DNA of 63,329 nucleotides from Streptomyces inhibens (GTDB lineage: Bacteria > Actinomycetota > Actinomycetes > Streptomycetales > Streptomycetaceae): NCBI RefSeq assembly GCF_003389455.1, contig NZ_QUAC01000483.1, positions 1-63,329 of the forward strand, written 5' to 3'. Shown here piece by piece: positions 1-9,175 of this stretch (positions are counted from its first letter, which is position 1; every line of letters begins with the position of its first letter). Made by a program: the position numbers and the translations under genes. A model generated the notes under the pieces. The model did not search any database, was not told where the DNA came from, and worked only from the letters and a program-made list of their open reading frames with translations.

Positions 1-23
1 GCCCCCGGACATCGTCCGGGGGC
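1..23 (-). terminator. Perfect GC-rich hairpin terminator
   Basis: A 10-bp perfect stem (GCCCCCGGAC at 1-10 with GTCCGGGGGC at 14-23) and a 3-nt loop lie 20 bp past the stop of the leftward peptidase gene. This fits a terminator for the left-going operon. No U-tract is visible, which is normal in high-GC actinomycetes. Confidence 0.7.
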
Positions 24-43
24 GGCGGCCGTTCGGCTGAGAC

Positions 44-2089
44 TTATGCTGCCTGCTCGGTCCGGAGGCCGGCCGTCAGCTCGGTCCGGGGCACACCCGG
101 CGCCTCGAAGCCGAAGCTCTGTGCGTAGGCGGAGAGTTCGGCGTGCAGGCAGGCGACAACCGTCTCCGCCCGGCGGAAGCCGTGCTGCTCGCCCGGGAAC
201 GTGAGATACGCATGCGGCACCCCGCTGTCCTTCAGCCGCTCCAGGAAGGCCTCCGCCTGGGACGGCAGACAGATCGGGTCGTCGAGGCCCTGCAGAAGCA
301 CGAACGGCGCGCGGACGCGGTCGGCCCCGCGCAGCGGGGACACCTCGGCGTACCGTGCCGCGGCCTCCGGCCAGGGGCCGACCAGGCTGTCCAGGTAGCG
401 GGACTCGAAGTCGTGCGTGCCGCGTTCGCTCCACCCCTCCGGGTCCAGGAGCGGGTAGTAGATGCCGGCGACGCAGTACAGCTCCGGCTCGGTGACGAGG
501 GATGCCGCCGCCGTCCAGCCGCCCGCGCTGCCGCCGCGGATACCGAGGCGCTGCGGGTCGGCCAGGCCCTGGGCGACCAGCCCGCGGGCGGCGGTCGCGC
601 AGTCGCGTACGTCGACCACGCCCCACTGACCGCGCAGCCGGTCGCGGTAGCGCCGGCCGAAGCCGGTGGAGCCGCCGTACTGCACGTCGACGACGCCGAT
701 GCCGCGGCTGGTGAAGAAGGCGACGGACAGATCGGCTACCAGCTGGCTGCGGGTGGTGGGGCCGCCGTGGGCCTGCACCAGGAAGGGCGGGAGCTCCCCC
801 TCCGGTGCCGTGTGGCCGGAGTGGTGGGGCGGGTACACGTAGGCGTGTACCTCCTCGCCGTCCTCGCCGTGGAAGACGGCGTAGTAGCCCGGCGGGAGGT
901 AGTCCGCGTACGCCGTGTAGGGCGCGCGCAGGACCTCGGCCCCGGACACCGGCTCGTCCCCTTCCGGGTCGATCAGGAGCAGGGTGCGCGGGTGGCGCGG
1001 ACCCGCGGCGGTCGCCACGAGTCTGCGGCCGTCGGTGGCGAGCACCGCCCACTCGGTGTACTGCTCTGCGCCGTTGAGGTCCCGCAGCGTACCGTCCGCC
1101 TCCAGCACCGCGAGCCTGCGTCCGGCGGTGCCGTGGGCCACGAACAGGCGCCCGCCGCCGACGGGGAAGAACCACTGCGCCCCGATGCGCCACAGCGCCT
1201 CGCCGAACTCCTCGGCACGCGGGCACAGGGCCCGGCTCATGCCGCCGGGGGTGAGCTCGTGGAGATTCCACCAGCCGTCCTGGTCGCTGAGCAGGTACAG
1301 AACGTCCGGCCGGTCCGGGTCCCATTCGACCTGGCTCACGGAGGCGCCGGGCCCGCCCGCCACCACTTGGGCCGTGCCGAGCGCGCCGTCCGGGCCGATC
1401 GGTGCGCACATCACGACCGTGCCGTCCCATGGCATGGCCGGGTGGTCCCAGCCGAGCCAGCACACCCGGGTGCCGTCCGGCGACACCTTGGGGCCGGACA
1501 TGAAGTGGTGGCTCGCCGCGAGCACCCGCACCGCCGCCGGGTCCCGTCCGGCCGTGCCGTCGAGCGGCAGCGCCACCAACTCGCGGCGCACGTCGGCCTG
1601 GTGGCTGCCGGTGGCCGCCTCGCGCAGGCACCACACCTCGTCGCCGACCCGCGTGACGTCGCAGTAGCGGGCGCCCTGGGGCACGGCGGGCTCCGGACTG
1701 ATCGGCTCCGGCGTGCTGCCGGGCCGCATCCGGTACACCCGCTGGTCGGCCCAGTGGGTGAAGACGCAGCCCGCCGCCGGGTCGTCGCCGAGCGGGAGCC
1801 AGGGTCGGCCGCCGTACTCGATGACGCGGGTGCGCACGTCCCAGTCGGGGCCGAGCACCTCGCCGACCGTGCCGTCCGGGGTGCGGCGGACGAGTGCGCT
1901 GCGGCCGCCCTCGGCGGGCCTCAGCTCGGTCCACCACACCTCGTCGCCGACGAAGGCAACCCATTCGGTCCGCGCCTCGCCCGCCGCCGCGGCGGCCGCG
2001 GTGACCGGGGAGGCCCAGCTGCCGTACGGTGCGCGCGGTGTCTCCTGTCCGGGCCGCAGCGTCGGCCCGGACAGCCCGCGGTCAGTCAC
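44..2089 (-). CDS. Prolyl-oligopeptidase-family serine peptidase (S9)
   Basis: 681 residues, usual length for S9C/acylaminoacyl-type peptidases: an N-terminal beta-propeller-like half (about 40-420) and a C-terminal alpha/beta-hydrolase half. The nucleophile is in GGSAGG (near 518); the acid is in QGLDDP (near 605) and the His in GEQHGF (near 637). No signal peptide, so probably cytoplasmic. The GTG start at 2089 overlaps the stop of the upstream dioxygenase gene by 8 nt (GTGACTGA), so the two are translationally coupled. In a peptide-type cluster it may trim a precursor or inactivate the product inside the producer; that role is inferred. Confidence 0.85.
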   Translation of the reverse strand: MTDRGLSGPTLRPGQETPRAPYGSWASPVTAAAAAAGEARTEWVAFVGDEVWWTELRPAEGGRSALVRRTPDGTVGEVLGPDWDVRTRVIEYGGRPWLPLGDDPAAGCVFTHWADQRVYRMRPGSTPEPISPEPAVPQGARYCDVTRVGDEVWCLREAATGSHQADVRRELVALPLDGTAGRDPAAVRVLAASHHFMSGPKVSPDGTRVCWLGWDHPAMPWDGTVVMCAPIGPDGALGTAQVVAGGPGASVSQVEWDPDRPDVLYLLSDQDGWWNLHELTPGGMSRALCPRAEEFGEALWRIGAQWFFPVGGGRLFVAHGTAGRRLAVLEADGTLRDLNGAEQYTEWAVLATDGRRLVATAAGPRHPRTLLLIDPEGDEPVSGAEVLRAPYTAYADYLPPGYYAVFHGEDGEEVHAYVYPPHHSGHTAPEGELPPFLVQAHGGPTTRSQLVADLSVAFFTSRGIGVVDVQYGGSTGFGRRYRDRLRGQWGVVDVRDCATAARGLVAQGLADPQRLGIRGGSAGGWTAAASLVTEPELYCVAGIYYPLLDPEGWSERGTHDFESRYLDSLVGPWPEAAARYAEVSPLRGADRVRAPFVLLQGLDDPICLPSQAEAFLERLKDSGVPHAYLTFPGEQHGFRRAETVVACLHAELSAYAQSFGFEAPGVPRTELTAGLRTEQAA

Positions 2090-2981
2090 GGCTGGTTCCG
2101 TACGCCGTGGTGTCGCCGCGCAGCGCCTCGCTGGGGCGGCCGTCGACGCCGACCGGTACGGGGGCGACGACGGTGAGGCGCTCGCCGTGACGGTACTTGT
2201 TGCCGTAGTCGTAGATCGCGTAGTGCGCCGTGGCCTGGTTGTCCCAGATGGCGATGTCGCCGACCCGCCACTGCCAGCGGAAGGTCTGCTCGGGCCGGGT
2301 CAGGTATCTCTGCAGCAGCCGGATGATGTCGCGGGACGCCTCGGGGCCGTAGCCCACGACCCGGCGGGCGAAGCCGCCGAGCAGCAGCGACCGTTCACCG
2401 GTCTCCGTGTGCACGCGGACCGCGGGGTGCTCCGCCTCGTAAGGGGTGGCGATGTAGTGGCCGCGTTCGATGACGGTGTCGTCGGTGAAGTCGCAGTCGT
2501 TGCTGTGCACGATCCGCAGCCGGTCGGCGAAGTCGCGCAGCTCGGGCGGCATCCTCTGGTACGCACTCGCGGCGTTGGCCCAGAAGACGGTGTCCCCGCC
2601 GACCGGCGGGATCACATTGCTGTGCAGGAACGCGAAGGCCGGCGGGCGTTCGATGAAGGTGAGATCGGTGTGCCAGTGGCTGGCGCGGGTGCCCTGCTTG
2701 GAGTCCATCTCGCGCAGGTTCGGTCGGCCTTCGGGGGCGCTGTAGATCGGGTGCCCGAGGGGCAGCTTGCCGAAGCGCCCGGCGAAGGCGGCCTGGGCGT
2801 CGTAGGCGAGGTCCTGGTCGCGAAGGAAGATCACCTTGTGCGTGAGGAGCGCGGCACGGATCTGCGCGACGGTCGCGTCGTCGAGCGGGCCGCTCGCGTC
2901 CACGCCGCCGATCTCGGCACCGATGTTCGTGGCGAGCGGCGTGACGGTCACGCCGGTCTGCGGAAGCAGAGTCTCCGTCAT
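2082..2981 (-). CDS. TauD/TfdA-family Fe(II)/2-oxoglutarate dioxygenase
   Basis: 299 residues, full length for TauD-like oxygenases. The metal facial triad is visible as HTD (His104, Asp106) and a distal His253 in TAHYA, with Arg264 eleven residues later as the expected 2-oxoglutarate ligand, the same spacing as in TauD. An SD (GGAAAGG) precedes the ATG. It starts the left-going unit of a divergent pair with the A-PCP gene and shares its operator-bearing promoter. I infer that it hydroxylates, desaturates or epoxidises the carrier-bound amino acid or the released product, as DdaC does in dapdiamide biosynthesis. The substrate cannot be read from sequence. Confidence 0.88.
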   Translation of the reverse strand: MTETLLPQTGVTVTPLATNIGAEIGGVDASGPLDDATVAQIRAALLTHKVIFLRDQDLAYDAQAAFAGRFGKLPLGHPIYSAPEGRPNLREMDSKQGTRASHWHTDLTFIERPPAFAFLHSNVIPPVGGDTVFWANAASAYQRMPPELRDFADRLRIVHSNDCDFTDDTVIERGHYIATPYEAEHPAVRVHTETGERSLLLGGFARRVVGYGPEASRDIIRLLQRYLTRPEQTFRWQWRVGDIAIWDNQATAHYAIYDYGNKYRHGERLTVVAPVPVGVDGRPSEALRGDTTAYGTSRD

Positions 2982-3034
2982 GGCTGTTGCCTTTCCGTGG
3001 AGTTTCCTGGACCGGGATGTCGCACATCCAGACT

Positions 3035-3050
3035 TGGCAAGAGATTGCCA
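3035..3050. promoter_or_regulatory. Palindromic operator 1 (TGGCAA-4-TTGCCA)
   Basis: Perfect 6-4-6 inverted repeat TGGCAA GAGA TTGCCA in the 250-bp divergent promoter between the dioxygenase and A-PCP genes. Its centre is 32 bp (about three helical turns) from a second palindrome with the same half-site. It looks like a binding site for a dimeric regulator; no regulator gene lies in the cluster. Confidence 0.6.
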
Positions 3051-3066
3051 TTTTTGTGACTAGGCT

Positions 3067-3082
3067 GGCAATATCGATTGCC
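3067..3082. promoter_or_regulatory. Palindromic operator 2 (GGCAAT-4-ATTGCC)
   Basis: Perfect inverted repeat GGCAAT ATCG ATTGCC, same half-site core (GGCAA/TTGCC) and same 4-bp spacer as the site at 3035-3050. The pair lies in AT-richer DNA than the rest of the promoter, as expected for an operator/promoter region. Confidence 0.6.
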
Positions 3083-3231
3083 GTGCAGCTCCACGAGGCG
3101 GCGGGACACGTCTGTCGGGCCGGGGATCCGCAGCCCACGGGGGCGTACGAGGACGCCCCGCCTCACCGCCGCTTCGCGCGGACCGCCGCGTCCACGAGTC
3201 ACCGGTCAGCAGCACCAGCAAAGGAGTCCTG

Positions 3232-5184
3232 ATGGCATCGCTGAAGCAGTACGAGGCGCCGGCCATATCGCCCGCCGCCCCCCGACCGCCCGGACACGGC
3301 GAACCACTGCCCGCCGGACCACTGTCCCCGGTCCACGAACTGGTGCGCCGCTTCGCGCGGGGCACCCCGGCGCGCACGGCCGTACGGAGCGGAACGGACA
3401 GCATCGGCTACGGCGAACTCGACGCCTGGGCCGAGCGGATAGCCGCCCGCCTCATCGCCGAGGGCGTCGGGCACGGCGCGCGCGTCGGGGTGCTCGCCGA
3501 GCCGTCCACCGCCATGATCGCCGCGGTCCTCGGCATCCTGCGCTGCGGCGCCGCCTACGTGCCCGTGGCCCCCTCGCATCCGGACCGGCGCATCACCGGC
3601 ATCCTGGCGGACGCCCAGGTGAGCGCCGTCGTAGTCACCGGCACGGGCGGGAAACGCCTGGCCTGCACGGGAGTGCCGGTGATACGGGCGGACAGCCCCG
3701 GTGACGAGGCCGGGAGTGCCCCAGGGCCGCCCGCCGCAGCCGTGAGCGAGAGCGACCCCGCGTACCTCATCTACACCTCGGGCAGCACCGGGGAGCCGAA
3801 GGGAGTCGTCGTCGACCACGGCCGGCTCGCCGCCTCCACCGCGGCCCGCCGCATGGTCTACCCCGGCGAGCCGGTCTTCCTCCTCGTCTCCCTGCTCGCC
3901 TTCGACTCCTCAGTCGCAGGACTGTGGGGAACCCTCACCGCTGGTGGATGCCTGATCGTGGCCTCCGCCGACGAGGTGCGGGACCCCGAGCGCCTGGTCG
4001 AGCTGGTCGAGCGGCACGAGGTCACCCACCTGCTGTGCGTGCCCTCCCTGTACAGCGTGCTGCTCGACGCCGCCCGGCGGCTGGGCAGCGACCGGTTGCG
4101 CTCCCTGGACACCGTGATCGTGGCGGGCGAGCCGCTTCCGCCCGAACTGGTCACCCGGCACTTCGCCCAGCGCACCGGCCCGACCGCACTGGTCAACGAG
4201 TACGGGCCCACCGAGGCGACCGTGTGGGCGAGTTACCACCGCTTCGACGCCCCGGGGCCGGTCTCGATCGGCCGCGCGGTGCCGGGAGCCCGGCTGTACG
4301 TCCTGGACGACGCGCTGTGCCCCGTGTCGCCGGGCTGCGAGGGCGAGCTCTACATCGGCGGTGCGGGTGTGACGCGCGGGTACCACGGCAGGCCGGAGGC
4401 GACCGCGAAGGCGTTTCTCCGGGATCCGTTCGCCGAGTCGCCCGAGGCGCGCATGTACCGCACGGGTGACCTCGTACGCCAGGAGCCGGACGGCACGCTG
4501 GTGTTCCTCGGCCGCCGTGACCACCAGGTCAAGATCCGCGGCCACCGTGTGGAGCTGGGCGCCGTCGAGGCGCAGCTGTGCGAGCTGCCGGGCGTGCGCG
4601 AAGCGGCCGTCGTCGTGCACGGCACTGGCAGCGCCCTGGTGGGCTTCGTCCTCGCCCCGGCTCCGGTGGACGCCGCATCCCTCAGGGAGCAGCTAGCCGC
4701 ACGGCTGCCCGCCGCCATGGTGCCCGCGCGGATCGTGGTGCTCGACCGGTTCCCGCGCACGGTCAACGGCAAGACCGACCGAGCGGCGCTGCGCGAGCGC
4801 GCCGACGCGCAGCCGTCCTCGGCGGTGCCGGTCGGCCCGGCCCAGCCGGCCGCAAGCGATCTCACCGCGCAGGTGTCCGCGGCCTGGGCCGAGGTGCTCA
4901 AGACCGCGCACGTGCCCGTCGATGTCAACTTCTTCGACGTCGGCGGCCATTCGCTCGCGATATACCAGCTGCGGGAGGCTTTGGAGCGGCACACCGGGCA
5001 ACGGCCGCCCGTGGTCGCCCTGTTCCAGCACACCACGGTGGCGGCGCAGGCCGCGATGCTCCGCGACGGCGCGGGACAGGCGGCGGACAACGGTCAGGAC
5101 ACGCGGGCGCGCCAGGCTGCGGCTCGCAGGGCCCGGGCGCTGCGGGCGGGCCGCCGGGCCGCGGACCAGCAGGAGGCGTCATGA
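3232..5184 (+). CDS. Stand-alone NRPS module: adenylation domain plus PCP
   Basis: 650 residues. A-domain cores in order: A3 YTSGSTGEPKG (181-191), A4 AFDSSVAG (223-230), A5 NEYGPTEAT (322-330), A7 YRTGDL (409-414), A8 GRRDHQVKIRGHRVE (427-441), A10 NGK with catalytic Lys514. A PCP follows with FFDVGGHSL, Ser574 being the phosphopantetheine site, then a basic Ala/Arg-rich tail. There is no condensation or TE domain, so it loads a free amino acid onto its own carrier for tailoring. Visible specificity positions include Asp225, Ser226, Ala229, Glu323, Val331 and Trp332; Asp225 fits an alpha-amino acid, but I do not recognise the code. SD AAAGGAG precedes the ATG; the stop overlaps the next start (ATGA). 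Confidence 0.93.
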   Translation: MASLKQYEAPAISPAAPRPPGHGEPLPAGPLSPVHELVRRFARGTPARTAVRSGTDSIGYGELDAWAERIAARLIAEGVGHGARVGVLAEPSTAMIAAVLGILRCGAAYVPVAPSHPDRRITGILADAQVSAVVVTGTGGKRLACTGVPVIRADSPGDEAGSAPGPPAAAVSESDPAYLIYTSGSTGEPKGVVVDHGRLAASTAARRMVYPGEPVFLLVSLLAFDSSVAGLWGTLTAGGCLIVASADEVRDPERLVELVERHEVTHLLCVPSLYSVLLDAARRLGSDRLRSLDTVIVAGEPLPPELVTRHFAQRTGPTALVNEYGPTEATVWASYHRFDAPGPVSIGRAVPGARLYVLDDALCPVSPGCEGELYIGGAGVTRGYHGRPEATAKAFLRDPFAESPEARMYRTGDLVRQEPDGTLVFLGRRDHQVKIRGHRVELGAVEAQLCELPGVREAAVVVHGTGSALVGFVLAPAPVDAASLREQLAARLPAAMVPARIVVLDRFPRTVNGKTDRAALRERADAQPSSAVPVGPAQPAASDLTAQVSAAWAEVLKTAHVPVDVNFFDVGGHSLAIYQLREALERHTGQRPPVVALFQHTTVAAQAAMLRDGAGQAADNGQDTRARQAAARRARALRAGRRAADQQEAS

Positions 5185-5939
5185 GCGGCGTTGTCAGCAC
5201 GCACCCCGCCCGCTGGCTGCAGTGCACGGCCCCCGATCCCGATGCGCGGATCCGCCTCGTCTGCTTCCCGCACGCCGGGGGTTCCGCGGCGTTCTTCCGC
5301 AGCTGGGGCACGGACCTGCCCGGGATAGAGGTGCACGCGGTGTGCTACCCGGGACGGGGCCAGCGCATCGACGAGCCGCCGTCGACCGACCTGCGGCAAC
5401 TCGCCCACGGCGTCGCCGACGCGGTCGCGCAGCTGGCCGACCGGCCCGTGGCCCTGTTTGGGCACAGCATGGGCGCACCCATCGCCCTGGAGACCGCCAC
5501 GGCGCTGGAGGCCCGGGGCGTCCAGCCGGTCCGCCTGTTCGCATCGGGCTCCCGCAACGCCCCGTACCCGCCAGCCGAGGACTGGCAGAACGCGGACGAC
5601 GAGGACGACGCGGCCGTGGTCGAACGGCTGCTCACGCTCGGCGGAACCGACCCCGAACTGGCCGCCGACCCGGAGTTCCAGGAGCTGGTCCTGCCTTATG
5701 TGCGGGCCGACGGGCAGATGTTCCACTCGTACGTCCCCCGGCCCGGCCTCTCCGCGCAGTGCCCGGTGACGACGATCACGGGGGACATCGACGAGGACGC
5801 CGACCTGCGGCCATGGGCGGAGCTGACGCGGGGCGGCCTGCAGGAACACGGGGTGTCGGGCGATCACTTCTATCTGGTGTCCGAGCCTCCCTACGCCCTG
5901 CTCCGGGAGGCCCTGACGGCGCCCGCCGCCGTGAGGTGA
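5181..5939 (+). CDS. Type II thioesterase
   Basis: 252 residues, normal for TEII editing enzymes of NRPS/PKS systems. The N-terminal FPHAGG motif (29-34) and the nucleophile elbow GHSMG (Ser96) are present, with the late His in GDHF (near 227). The start overlaps the A-PCP stop as ATGA, so it is translationally coupled to the carrier it presumably serves. It either clears mis-acylated carrier or, since no TE domain exists in the module, releases the finished amino acid. Confidence 0.92.
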   Translation: MSGVVSTHPARWLQCTAPDPDARIRLVCFPHAGGSAAFFRSWGTDLPGIEVHAVCYPGRGQRIDEPPSTDLRQLAHGVADAVAQLADRPVALFGHSMGAPIALETATALEARGVQPVRLFASGSRNAPYPPAEDWQNADDEDDAAVVERLLTLGGTDPELAADPEFQELVLPYVRADGQMFHSYVPRPGLSAQCPVTTITGDIDEDADLRPWAELTRGGLQEHGVSGDHFYLVSEPPYALLREALTAPAAVR

Positions 5940-5942
5940 CGT

Positions 5943-5996
5943 GTCCGTCGGGCGCGTGCGTGGCCGCGTACCGGCCACCGTACGTGCCCGACGGAC
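5943..5996 (+). terminator. Long hairpin after the thioesterase gene
   Basis: Perfect 11-bp outer stem GTCCGTCGGGC (5943-5953) with GCCCGACGGAC (5986-5996), enclosing a second imperfect inner stem. It lies directly after the TEII stop and 94 bp before the next start, so it may attenuate transcription into the pseudo-A-domain gene. Confidence 0.6.
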
Positions 5997-6089
5997 GCGC
6001 CGTACGAGTCAGTGCCCGGCCGTGCGTCTCCGGCCACTTCCGGTGGCGCACGGCGCGCAACCAACCGTGGAGCAGTCGGAGGAGTCCCG

Positions 6090-7157
6090 ATGCCCAAACC
6101 GGACCATGTCGACGTCGTCCGAACCCATCCGCCCGTGCACGACGTGGTGGCCGCCGTCAGCCGGGAGCTTCCGGCCCGTACCGCCGTGCGCACCGGAACC
6201 GACGCGGTCACCTACCGCGAACTCGACCTGTGGGCGGGGCAGATCGCCCGCCGACTCGCTGCGGCAGGGGTGGGCCGAGGCGACCGCGTGGGCGTGCTCG
6301 TCGAACCGTCGCCCGCCCTAGTGGCCGCGATGCTGGGCGTCCTGCGCGCGGGCTGCGCCTACGTTCCCCTCGACCCGTGCGCGCCGCTCGCCTTGTCCCC
6401 TGCGGCCTTGCGCTGCGCCGTGCTGCGACGCAGCGGCGCGCGCCGCCTCGCCCGGCTGGGCCTGTCACAACTTCCCACGCTGGCCGTGGAACGCCACGGC
6501 ACCCTGCCGGAAACGGGAGATGCGGCGGGGAACCGCCGGGAACCCGTGATCCATCGGAGCGCACCGGACGATCCCGCCTGCGTGGCCCGGCCGGGCGGCG
6601 TAGGCCTCACGCATGCCCAGCTGTCCGCCGCGACGGCGGTGCGGCGCGCGCTGTGTCCGGGCACGCCGGTCCTGCTCCTGGCCGCGCCACTCACCCGCGA
6701 CTTCGCCGTGGCCGGACTGTGGGCCACGCTGACCGCCGGGGGACGCCTGATCCTCGCCGGCGAGGAGGAAACGCGTGACCGCGAGGCCGTGGCGGGGCTC
6801 GTGGAGCGGCACCGGGTCACCCAGCTGCTGTGCACGCCCGCCCTGTTCGGCGAGGTGCTGGAGGCCTCGGCGGAGTCGGGCGTGCAGCGGCTGCGCACGC
6901 TGGATACCGTGACGCTGACCGGAGGACCGCTGCCGCCATCCCTGGCGGAGCGTCATGAGGCCGTGCTGGGCGGTGCAGTGGCGCTCGTCGACGTCAATCC
7001 GCCCGCCTTTCCCCGACACGATCGGTACGCCGGGCCGGGGCCGTTGGCCGCCGTCGGCCCGGACGCGCGCGGCCGCTTCGGCCGTCCGGACGCCGTCGTC
7101 CGCAGGCTCGCCCTGCCGCTCGCCGGCCCGCAGACGAACACCGTGCCCACGCGGTAG
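6090..7157 (+). CDS. Degenerate, truncated adenylation-domain paralogue
   Basis: 355 residues from an ATG with a strong SD (GGAGGAG, 6078-6084). The first ~95 residues and the segment 185-285 clearly parallel the A domain at 3232-5184. The ATP-binding A3 loop is gone (residues 163-170 read ACVARPGG), the A5 NxYGPTE motif is replaced by VDVNPPA (300-306), and everything after A5 (A7-A10, catalytic Lys, PCP) is missing. The frame is open with no indels. It should not adenylate. It is either a decaying tandem duplication or a non-catalytic partner of the intact A-PCP protein. Confidence 0.75.
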   Translation: MPKPDHVDVVRTHPPVHDVVAAVSRELPARTAVRTGTDAVTYRELDLWAGQIARRLAAAGVGRGDRVGVLVEPSPALVAAMLGVLRAGCAYVPLDPCAPLALSPAALRCAVLRRSGARRLARLGLSQLPTLAVERHGTLPETGDAAGNRREPVIHRSAPDDPACVARPGGVGLTHAQLSAATAVRRALCPGTPVLLLAAPLTRDFAVAGLWATLTAGGRLILAGEEETRDREAVAGLVERHRVTQLLCTPALFGEVLEASAESGVQRLRTLDTVTLTGGPLPPSLAERHEAVLGGAVALVDVNPPAFPRHDRYAGPGPLAAVGPDARGRFGRPDAVVRRLALPLAGPQTNTVPTR

Positions 7158-7192
7158 CATCCCGGCGCTGAACCCGAAGGAGCACGTCCTGC

Positions 7193-8437
7193 ATGTCCTC
7201 CGTCCCGCCTGAACCCGCCCCTCCCTGTCCACTGCGCCCGATCCGTCCCGACGAGTTCGAGGCGTGGGCGCTGGCCGTCGCCAACAGCTACGGCGAGGAC
7301 CGGACGGCGTCCCAGCTCGCCGTGGAACGCGGCACGAGCGAACTCGACCGCACCCTCGGCGCGTTCGACGGCGGCGTCCCGGTCGGCGGCGCCGCGCTGT
7401 ACACCCGGGCCCTCACCGTGCCCGGCGCGGTCGTTCCGACCGCTCGCGTGGTCTGGGTGGGCGTGGCGCCGACCCACCGCCGGCGCGGCATCCTCACCTC
7501 GCTCATGCGCCGGCAGCTGACCGATGTCTACGCGGCGGGGCGCGAGCCGATCGCCGTCCTCAACGCCTCCGAGGCGGCGATCTACGAGCGCTTCGGCTAC
7601 GGCGTCGCCTCGTACCAGGCCGACTACCTGGGCGGCACCCGGGCGATGGGCTTCCGCCCCAGTATGGACCTCGGACGGGGCACCATCCGGCTGGTGCCCC
7701 CCCTCCAACGGCCCGGCCGGTCCTGGAGAAGCTCTACGACACCGCCCGCACCCTGGCCGTGGGCCGCATCGACCGGCCGGGCCCCTTCTGGGACGACCGG
7801 CTGTACGACGAGGAGCACGCGCGCCACGGGGCGACGGCCTGCGCTTCGCCGTGCACACCGAGCCCGGCGGCGAGGTGAGCGGCTACGCCTCTACCGGCTC
7901 AACGGCGGCGGCCACGAGAATCCGGACAGCGCGGTGGAAGTCGGCGAGGTGGGGACCACGACCCGGCCGGCGTACGCAGCCCTGTGGCGCTACCTGATCG
8001 ACATCGACGTCCACCCGTGGATCCGCCACTGCGGCGCGCCGGGCGAGCCGCTGCTGCACCTGCTGGCCGACATGCGGGCCTGCGCACCACGGTCTCCGAC
8101 GGCCTGTGGGTGCGTCTGGTCGACGTCGGCCGGGCGCTCGCGGCGCGCCGCTACGCGGCACCCCTGGATGTGGTCCTCGAGGCCGAGGACGCGTTCTGCC
8201 CGTGGCACACCGGGCGTTACCGGCTGTCCGCCGACGGCGAGCACGTCTCCTGCGAGCGCACGACGGACCGCCGCGCAGCTCAGGATGACGGCGGCCGAGC
8301 TCGGCGCCGCGTACCTGGGGGCACGACGCTGGAAGCACTCGCCCTGGCCGGCTCACCGAGCTGGTCCCGGGCACACTGGCCCGCCGCTCACTCGCCTTCC
8401 GGGGCAGCCAGGAGCCGTGGTACTCAGCGGAGTTCTG
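7193..8437 (+). pseudogene. Frameshifted Eis-like GNAT N-acetyltransferase
   Basis: The first ~165 codons read in one frame with an acetyl-CoA-binding signature (WVGVAPTHRRRGI, about residues 89-101) and FGYGVASYQADY. Similarity then continues in the other two frames: EKLYDTARTLAVGRI near 7727-7770, then RLYRLNGGG near 7890, then DGLWVRLVDVGRALAARRY near 8098-8155, and ends at EPWYSAEF with a stop at 8435-8437. The layout matches Eis-type enzymes of about 410 residues with a C-terminal sterol-carrier-like domain. At least four single-base shifts, several at G/C runs, break it: either decay or consensus errors. If intact it could be the cluster's self-resistance acetyltransferase. Confidence 0.75.
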
Positions 8438-8462
8438 AGCTCGGGGGGAGGCAGCCGGACGT

Positions 8463-8523
8463 GTGCGTACGTACGGACACTGCTCGGCGTCGTGCCACCC
8501 CGCCGCTGTCCGCACGTACGCAC
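8463..8523. terminator. Bidirectional hairpin between convergent genes
   Basis: A 17-bp stem with a single mismatch (8463-8479 with 8507-8523, built on GTGCGTACGTACGGACA) separates the end of the rightward acetyltransferase from the leftward MFS remnant. Its position between convergent units and its symmetry fit a shared terminator. Confidence 0.7.
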
Positions 8524-8599
8524 CGTGTCTCCACGCCGCCGGAAGGCCGCCGGTCAGGGGTGTCCGCTCGTGGACCCAGCGGCGACGACCGGCAGGCCA

Positions 8600-9148
8600 C
8601 GGTTCCTGGGACGCGGGGCGGCTGAGCTGCCGCCGGACGGCGGCCGACCTCGCCGCACCGGGCAGGCGCGGCATGAACGGTCCCGCCACGAGTAGCGTCA
8701 GCGCTGCCGCGTCCAGGGCGGCGAGCGTCGCGAAGGGCACGCCCGGGCCGACGAGGAGGGAGACGAGCACACCGAGCGGCGACCCGGCGCTCCAGACCAG
8801 GACCGTGCCCGCCGGTGTCGCACGTGGCCTGATCGCCGTGGCACATCCGACCAGGCACATGAGTACCGCCACCGCCAGCTGCGGCAGCAAAGGGCCGACG
8901 GCCAGTCCGGCCTCGGCGACCGCGCCGAGACAGAGTGCCAGGGCGGAGCGCGTGCGAGCGCGGACGCGTCGCGCAAGGCACGCACCGAGCGTCGCCGCGG
9001 CCGCGAGCGCCGCGGCGAGCACCGCCCCGAAGGCGTAGCCGCCGGGCATTGGGCCTGCCAGGAGCCGGCTCGCCGGAAGGGCGACGGCCGTGTGTAGGGA
9101 GTACAGAAGCCCGGTCGCGTTCACGCTTCGCTGTCCGGCCGGCGTCAT
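8600..9148 (-). pseudogene. Truncated MFS-type membrane protein
   Basis: From ATG 9148 about 165 residues form roughly five hydrophobic segments (for example GAVLAAALAAAATLGACLA and LLPQLAVAVLMCLVG), then the frame runs out of hydrophobic coding near 8620 and reads on, without a stop, into the antisense of the acetyltransferase. Full MFS transporters have about 12 helices, so more than half is missing. It follows the PLP-enzyme gene (stop 9176) by 27 bp and would be the last gene of the left-going operon. An intact MFS gene lies at 14475-15728, so this may be a redundant, deleted copy. Confidence 0.55.
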
Positions 9149-9175
9149 CCGTCGCCCCCCTTCCGCTGCCGCACG

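Noticed and set aside
143..2176. Long plus-strand open frame antisense to the S9 peptidase
   Set aside because: Composition is Arg/Ala/Val-biased and motif-free; the minus strand encodes two clearly conserved enzymes. It is a high-GC shadow.
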